A stretch of DNA of 64,000 nucleotides, from positions 1 to 64,000 of the forward strand of contig AJFK01001051.1 in NCBI GenBank assembly GCA_000467715.1, read 5' to 3'. This stretch comes from Hysterium pulicare CBS 123377 (Eukaryota > Ascomycota > Dothideomycetes > Hysteriales > Hysteriaceae). Shown here one piece after another: positions 58,721 through 64,000 of the stretch. Each line of letters starts with the position of its first letter. Within the stretch, counting starts at the first letter, position 1. A program made the translations under genes and the position numbers. The notes below the pieces were generated by a model. That model was not told the DNA's origin. It worked only from the letters and a program-made list of their open reading frames with translations, and ran no database searches.

Positions 58721-61700
58721 AGCTTCTCGAGAACAGGGAACCATTTGCGCCGGCTTGGCAGCCAACACGGGACTTGAATTGCAGCTAGGGGGCGTGGTGG
58801 AAACCTGGAATGCTAGTGGACTTTAACTCGAAGAATGGGATTGCGCAGGGATCGATGTGCCGACCACGTGGGGTAGATAGAGTCTGTTCAAGCGGCTAGC
58901 CACCTGTTGTTCTTTACTGCCGGTGTGCCGTCTCTGATGTGCATGAGCCGCCCGATAGTCCCGAACATAGCGCAACGTCGTAAAAAGGAAAGAGACTGCG
59001 CTCCTCGCCCGCAGGTGGGCAGCTACGCGGGGGCTTGGGCTGAAATACAGTAATCCGTATATAACATCTTACCGGCATCTCACCGACATATGCAAAATGA
59101 TAACCTGCTTGTCGTACGCCCGTATCTTGCGCGATACGTCTCCATCTCTCCATCTCTCCATCCTTCCAGTCTACTTCATATAGAATGCGGCACTGGAAGC
59201 AAGCGGCAGCAAGCGAATGCGAAACTCATGCAAAAATATCACTTTAGAGTTGCAATCCAACCTTAGAACATGACGGGAGAGGCGTCTTGTCAAGACGCTA
59301 GCCTGATCTAGAAGCGGGAAGATCCTTAACGCGGGACGACCCTAACGATCCAGACTTCCCTGTAGGAGCGTTGAAGTCGTTGAAGAGCGTTGGAGGCTTG
59401 AAGCTACTCCTCGGGCCCGACGGGGTCGCGGGGTCTCGAACGGCCCCGGCGGGATGTAAGACCAGATCTCAGTAGTGAGACTGTGGAGCCCAGCCACCTT
59501 AAAGCCAGAAGCAAGGGAGCAACAGGGCAGAACGAATCCCTGCCACGACTTACATACATCGATGCCATTTTCTGACTCACTGAAACCATTTTTCAAGGTG
59601 ACTTTGCGGCTTGCCTGGAACGGCAGGTAGGCTTGGCGTCAACTGCAGCTTTCTTTTTACCCGTCGTACGTGTCTGGCGTTCCCTTCGCAGGATGTGGCG
59701 TATTCGACTTTTGCCATATCCAATGGTCAGTAGAAACCATTTGCGTGCTTTCAAAAAATGCAGTTGGTATCCAGCTCAGACCAACTTCTTTCCCTTTCTT
59801 GCCCGGCGAGCTCATTCTGAGATATGGAACAGGCCGAATGCTGATGCTGCGGCCCTGCATCAGCTCGCGAACCAGAGCCGAAGACATGATAGCTCTGCAT
59901 TTGGGGGCTTACCGTCCTTTCGTCACAGCATCTACACGCCATCACAGCTCCAGCAAAGCGGAAGGGCGCAAGCCTCGAGAGCCTTACCAAGCTAATTACC
60001 AAGAACATTGCGAGAATGCACCGGCATCTATTGCGGCGAGCTACATCCGAATACTCCGAAGAAGCGCAGCCGCATTTTGAAGGAATCCAGGCCCATCGAG
60101 GTACGCGGGAACCTGCTGGTGGGCTTTGAGAAGAGGACGCCAAAGAGCCATGATGGAAGAGGCGCTCCAGCAAAACTTTTATTGACGGAGATCTACAAAG
60201 CAACTCGCAACGAATACCTCTTCCTTCAAAGACCATAGCTTTGTGGGGCTCCAGATTCCTTTTTTCATCCGCCCATTTCTCAGGTACCGACCTAGATCAA
60301 AGCCTCCTCTTCGTATCCTGACACCTTGGTGGTAGGTCTATGGGCTTGGCGGACCGCTAGCCTGTACAGTAGAGTCTCTAACCTAACCGAGTAATCACAA
60401 AACCTATTCTAGTCGGGACGGTCACCGAATGGCCTCAAAATCCAGCTGAGCCCAGTCCAACCCAACAAGGTCGCTGGTATGACCTTCGAGAAGAAGTAAG
60501 ACCTTCTATCTATCCTTCGACGACATGATGTCTTATCTTAACTGCTGCTGTTTTTGGGAACGGGCCTCCCGCGTGCACCTCGACTCGGGCCATTCCTTAG
60601 AGTTTTCTACCCACGCAAATCAGATTGAGATCTACCAATTCTACAGATCATCCCGTGGAAATCATAAATCCTTGAAACACCAGCCATTGGTCCTCTTTCC
60701 ACGATCACTGGATGCCTTACCTTGAGCATGATTCGAACAATACCCCGATCTCTTATCCCTGTGATCTTACATGAAGCTGGCGATGAGGATCGTATGAAGA
60801 TAGGGCCAAGAAGCTTAGATCCATTCGGACCGGAGTACCTGCGCCAAGTAAAGGCTTGTGAGTGGGTGGCACCACTTGAAGGCGTTGTGGATAGAAATCC
60901 TGGAACTTCTAAACCAGGAACAGCCTGTCTGTCACGCCTGCATCGAAAAGGCTTATCCCGCTAAGCGTTAACTCAAGGTCAGCAAAGCAGCTTGGGCAGC
61001 CTGCCGGCGCCTCCCACGAAGTTATCGTATTCATATCAGCTAGGCCTCAAAGTACCAGGGCAAGTAGATATACTAGGAAAACTAGGCATTGACGGAGACG
61101 TCGTGGAACATTCTTGGCCCATGTGCGGGTTCGCGGGCACCGCGTGGGTAAAGATGTTCCATTTTTCTCTCTCGATGCTTGCAGGTCGCCTTCGATCTTA
61201 GGCCTAGACCCTGAATCCTTTAGGATTACGGTAACCGCACGATTGGGAGCTCCAAAGTAGCTTGAATCCTATATGAATTCCATGCATTCAACGGCTAAAC
61301 TACCAGAGGGTGGTCTATGTTTGATAACGTAAGAGTCTGCTAAGTACAGTTGGATACGTTTGTTTGTAACGGTTTGTTATCAAATTTCTATATATGACTT
61401 GCGCTATACGATCCTCGCCCTTGAAAGAATGTGTTCCGGGGATCTTACGAATACGGTAGGCTTGTGCAGCTATCCACAAATCCATCTTGAATAGTTTTGA
61501 TGATGAATAAAACGGTGTGAGAATCGAAGGCACATTGAACGCCTGACACCTCGGAGGAACGTCTTGCCAATGGCTTGATTAAGATGTTGCAATTCTTGAT
61601 TCCACATCTCTCTATTCACCAATCAGGCTCTATAGGATGATCTTCCGAATCTGCTTCGGTATGAATAAGGCTGAACAGCGGAGTCCCCGGAACGCCTAAG

Positions 61701-62214
61701 AGATAGACGGCATGGAAGGCATCAGGCTTCCAGAAAACATACGAGAATCGAACAGCGCAAGATACATCCTGTGTAAGGTAAGCTTACTGAATGGTAAAAA
61801 CTGGTTCAGTCGTACTACCACACTGCCTCGAAAGAGGAAGGGCCCACAGAAGGTTCCGGGTGGTCGGGTCTCTGTCATGACCTACATGTCTTAAGATAAG
61901 CTAACTTTGATAAATTTGATGTATGCATATAGCTTCCCGATGGCTGAGAAGAGCACAGACGACAATACAATACCAACGCCACGACGTGTGTTGGTGGTTT
62001 ATGTCATCACAAGGCTCAGCTGAGCGTTCTTACTGGTTTAAGCGACCCTGAGCATTTATACTGTCCTACGTCCGCTGGGAACATGGTTTGCCTCCAGAAA
62101 GTGCATTTCCAGAGTGCTCCAGGTTCTTCACCCCGCTAGTACCAGTCTCTTCTCGCTGTGTACCTGTTCACTCCACCACCACTTAATCTATTCTTTCTTC
62201 TTGTTACCGACAAT
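58721..62214. other. 3.5 kb gene-poor spacer with possible coding relics
   Basis: No intact gene found. Around 59895-60105 one plus-strand frame (with SLTKLITKNIARMHRHLLRR near 59975-60035) and, in another frame to 60238, GFEKRTPKSHDGRGAPAKLL look protein-like but lack a start and a clear splice link. Frames at 60722-60964 and 60992-61201 are similar. These may be exons of an unrecognised gene or decayed pieces. The right 600 bp hold the promoter of the AflR-like gene, with a CT-rich leader before 62215. Confidence 0.4.
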
Positions 62215-63543
62215 ATGGAGAACGCGATCCAGCCTTGGGCGAGTACCACGCCTGAGAATCGTCAGCCATCGCCGTTGTCAAAGGACCCATCACAGCAGCA
62301 ACCACCTGAACAAATACCCCAAGCACCCAAGAAGAAATTAAGAGAGAGTTGCAACCATTGTGCTCTGTCAAAGGTCAAGTGTAGCAAAGACCAACCGTCC
62401 TGCGTGCGCTGCAGCGAAAAAGGTCTTTCCTGTAACTACGCCCCGTCCCGACGGACCGGAAAGCGACGAGCCTCCCCTGCAGGGACGAACCTAAAGAGAC
62501 TGAGCATCAAGAACATGCCCCCTCCCCCAGAGAATCCGTTCCTGGACTTTTTCACGCCGAATCCTTTCGACTTTGGCCAGAAACCTAGCCCCCCTGTCGT
62601 AACACCTCCCATGAAAACAGCGGAGATGCAGCCAAGAATATACTCCGGTGGCAGTGGAACGGTGACGCCATGTGATGATGTCTTATTGGATGACGATGGG
62701 ACGGTAGCCGAAGATTACCTATCTGCAGCCTACGCCGATATTGATATATTCAATCAACATTCCACCGCGTTTGACTCATATGCACTGGAATTCGAGGGCG
62801 TGAATTCGATCTTGGGCCTCTTCAACCAGTCGTCCAACGTAACGAGCAATTTCACGCCTTGCTCCAACAGCCACAACAACAGCACCAGCCATGGCTCTTC
62901 GGGAGGCGATCTCAGCACTTCGCCGCTGGAACAACCGCTGGATTGCATGAGTCGCGCTATGAGCATAATGAAGGGTCTTCATATGCCTCCATCCACATGC
63001 ACGTCGTTATCTTCGGGATTACCTGCTGCACAGGATATCCCGCAAATCGACCACGTCCTCTGTATGAACAAGGAAGCCATCGACTCCATCACCGCCATCC
63101 TTAACTGCTCCTGTTCGCTTGACCTGCAGTTAGCTCTCTTCCTTACCCTCATTACCTCTAAAGTCATTGCATGGTACAGAGCAGTTGCATGCGGGGATAA
63201 TGAGCCGCGTCATAGTGCGTCAAGCACCCCCGGCGGTCGATCCTTCGCTACTGCGGAGAGAGTCATGCATCAACCAATCAGTGTAGGCAAATATCATCTT
63301 GACGAAGATGGCAAAGGCAAGATGCGTGCTCAACTGGTGTTGAGCGAGTTGCATCGTGTTGTGCGTTTGGTGGATCAGCTTGCTAAATGCTTCGTCGGGC
63401 TCGGTTTGGATAATGCTGCAACACTAGATAGCCCGAATGCCCCGACATTCACCTCCTCGATTGGCGCGGAGCTGAAGGCATTCCTGCAGAGTCGCTTGAA
63501 GACGGTGACGAAAGAGACTGTTGATGTCTTGCGGAGAAGGTGA
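62215..63543 (+). CDS. AflR-like Zn2Cys6 cluster regulator
   Basis: Intronless frame of 442 residues from the ATG at 62215 (a preceding frame start lies in the leader). The binuclear cluster is C46-x2-C49-x6-C56-x6-C63-x2-C66-x6-C73, with KKKLRESCNHCALSKVKC before the loop and a basic RRTGKRR tail that fits the AflR group. A Ser/Pro/Asn-rich middle and an acidic patch (LLDDDGTVAEDY) may serve activation. The C-terminal part (ITAILNCSCSLDLQLALFLT, AWYRAVA, then RAQLVLSELHRVVRLVDQLA) matches the aflatoxin-regulatory-protein domain of AflR-type factors. It should bind TCG-N5-CGA-like sites, two of which occur in the FAS and SDR/laccase promoters. No AflS partner gene is seen beside it. Confidence 0.88.
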   Translation: MENAIQPWASTTPENRQPSPLSKDPSQQQPPEQIPQAPKKKLRESCNHCALSKVKCSKDQPSCVRCSEKGLSCNYAPSRRTGKRRASPAGTNLKRLSIKNMPPPPENPFLDFFTPNPFDFGQKPSPPVVTPPMKTAEMQPRIYSGGSGTVTPCDDVLLDDDGTVAEDYLSAAYADIDIFNQHSTAFDSYALEFEGVNSILGLFNQSSNVTSNFTPCSNSHNNSTSHGSSGGDLSTSPLEQPLDCMSRAMSIMKGLHMPPSTCTSLSSGLPAAQDIPQIDHVLCMNKEAIDSITAILNCSCSLDLQLALFLTLITSKVIAWYRAVACGDNEPRHSASSTPGGRSFATAERVMHQPISVGKYHLDEDGKGKMRAQLVLSELHRVVRLVDQLAKCFVGLGLDNAATLDSPNAPTFTSSIGAELKAFLQSRLKTVTKETVDVLRRR

Positions 63544-64000
63544 GGAGGGCTAGTAGGGCGCGCTTTTCTGTCGCTTAGTAATAATATCATGCAGTCATGT
63601 CCACGACTCTTCCGATCGAAGAACTGGCGTTTTCGGGTGGACAGCGTCGCGTGGTAAAGGTCGAGCGTTGATCGGGCTCTGACACGATATCACCGATTGC
63701 GGCGTATGGGAGTAGTAGATGTAGAATTTTCGGAATATCAATACAAGGGCCATCTGCGACTCTAAATATATGTACCGGAAGTGAGAAGACGCGTAAGAAG
63801 ACCGGACTTACGTAGAATAGGACCAAAACATGAGGCAATACTCTGGACTCCGGTTACACACGATAGGGCGGTGAGATCTCTTGTGTGTTGTAAGCTACCA
63901 CCTTGTTACATCCGATGGCATGCCTATCTAGTATTGCTAATGCTGTTGTTCGCTCCCCTTAAAGTTAAGCTAGTGATTTATTACTGGAAAAAGTTTAGGC
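63544..64000. other. 3' flank of the AflR-like gene to window edge
   Basis: 457 bp. An 83-codon minus-strand frame (63838-63587) has no supporting feature. Nothing else seen. Confidence 0.4.

Noticed and set aside
1-64000. CRISPR arrays, rRNA genes or bacterial operons
   Set aside because: No regularly spaced repeats or rRNA-like blocks; intron-bearing fungal genes dominate throughout.

Overview
The window is nuclear DNA of a filamentous ascomycete (Pezizomycotina). The genes carry short introns (about 48-75 bp) with GTRAGT-type donors, CTAAC-like branch points and YAG acceptors. The content is typical of the group: Zn2Cys6 regulators, 12- and 14-helix MFS carriers, a split alpha/beta type I fatty acid synthase, a non-reducing polyketide synthase (NR-PKS), a secreted multicopper oxidase, neutral ceramidase and the splicing factor SPF27. 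I cannot name the species; a Leotiomycete or related class is only a guess.

Left part (1-26.7 kb): ordinary and accessory genes. In order: a Pro-rich protein running off the left edge, two hypothetical proteins, a membrane-anchored PPPPY-tailed protein, an MFS carrier, a DmpA-type peptidase, a Zn2Cys6 regulator with a 558-bp intron, an SDR, a DJ-1/PfpI protein, SPF27, neutral ceramidase, a gene-poor 3.6 kb stretch with promoter-like modules and a degenerate tRNA-like element, a conserved unknown protein, a zinc alcohol dehydrogenase and a small secreted protein.

Right part (27.6-63.5 kb): a secondary-metabolite cluster. It holds a hemerythrin-like protein and a DHA2-type exporter (divergent), FAS alpha and FAS beta (divergent), an SDR and a laccase (divergent), an NR-PKS with SAT-KS-MAT-PT-ACP-ACP-TE order, a possible small membrane protein, and an AflR-like Zn2Cys6 regulator. 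A dedicated FAS next to a SAT-bearing NR-PKS and an AflR-like factor is the hallmark of norsolorinic-acid-type pathways (aflatoxin, sterigmatocystin, dothistromin). The likely logic is that the FAS makes a short acyl starter, the SAT domain loads it, PT and TE shape an aromatic (probably anthraquinone-type) product, the laccase and SDR tailor it and the MFS exports it.

The cluster is compact: I see no cytochrome P450, Baeyer-Villiger oxidase, Nor-1 or AflS homologue in the window, and it has a laccase, which the classical aflatoxin pathway does not use. Two sequences matching the AflR site TCGSWNNSCGR lie in the FAS alpha/beta and SDR/laccase shared promoters. This points to an AflR-governed pathway that probably stops early or dimerises or oxidises its product; the product is inferred, not shown.
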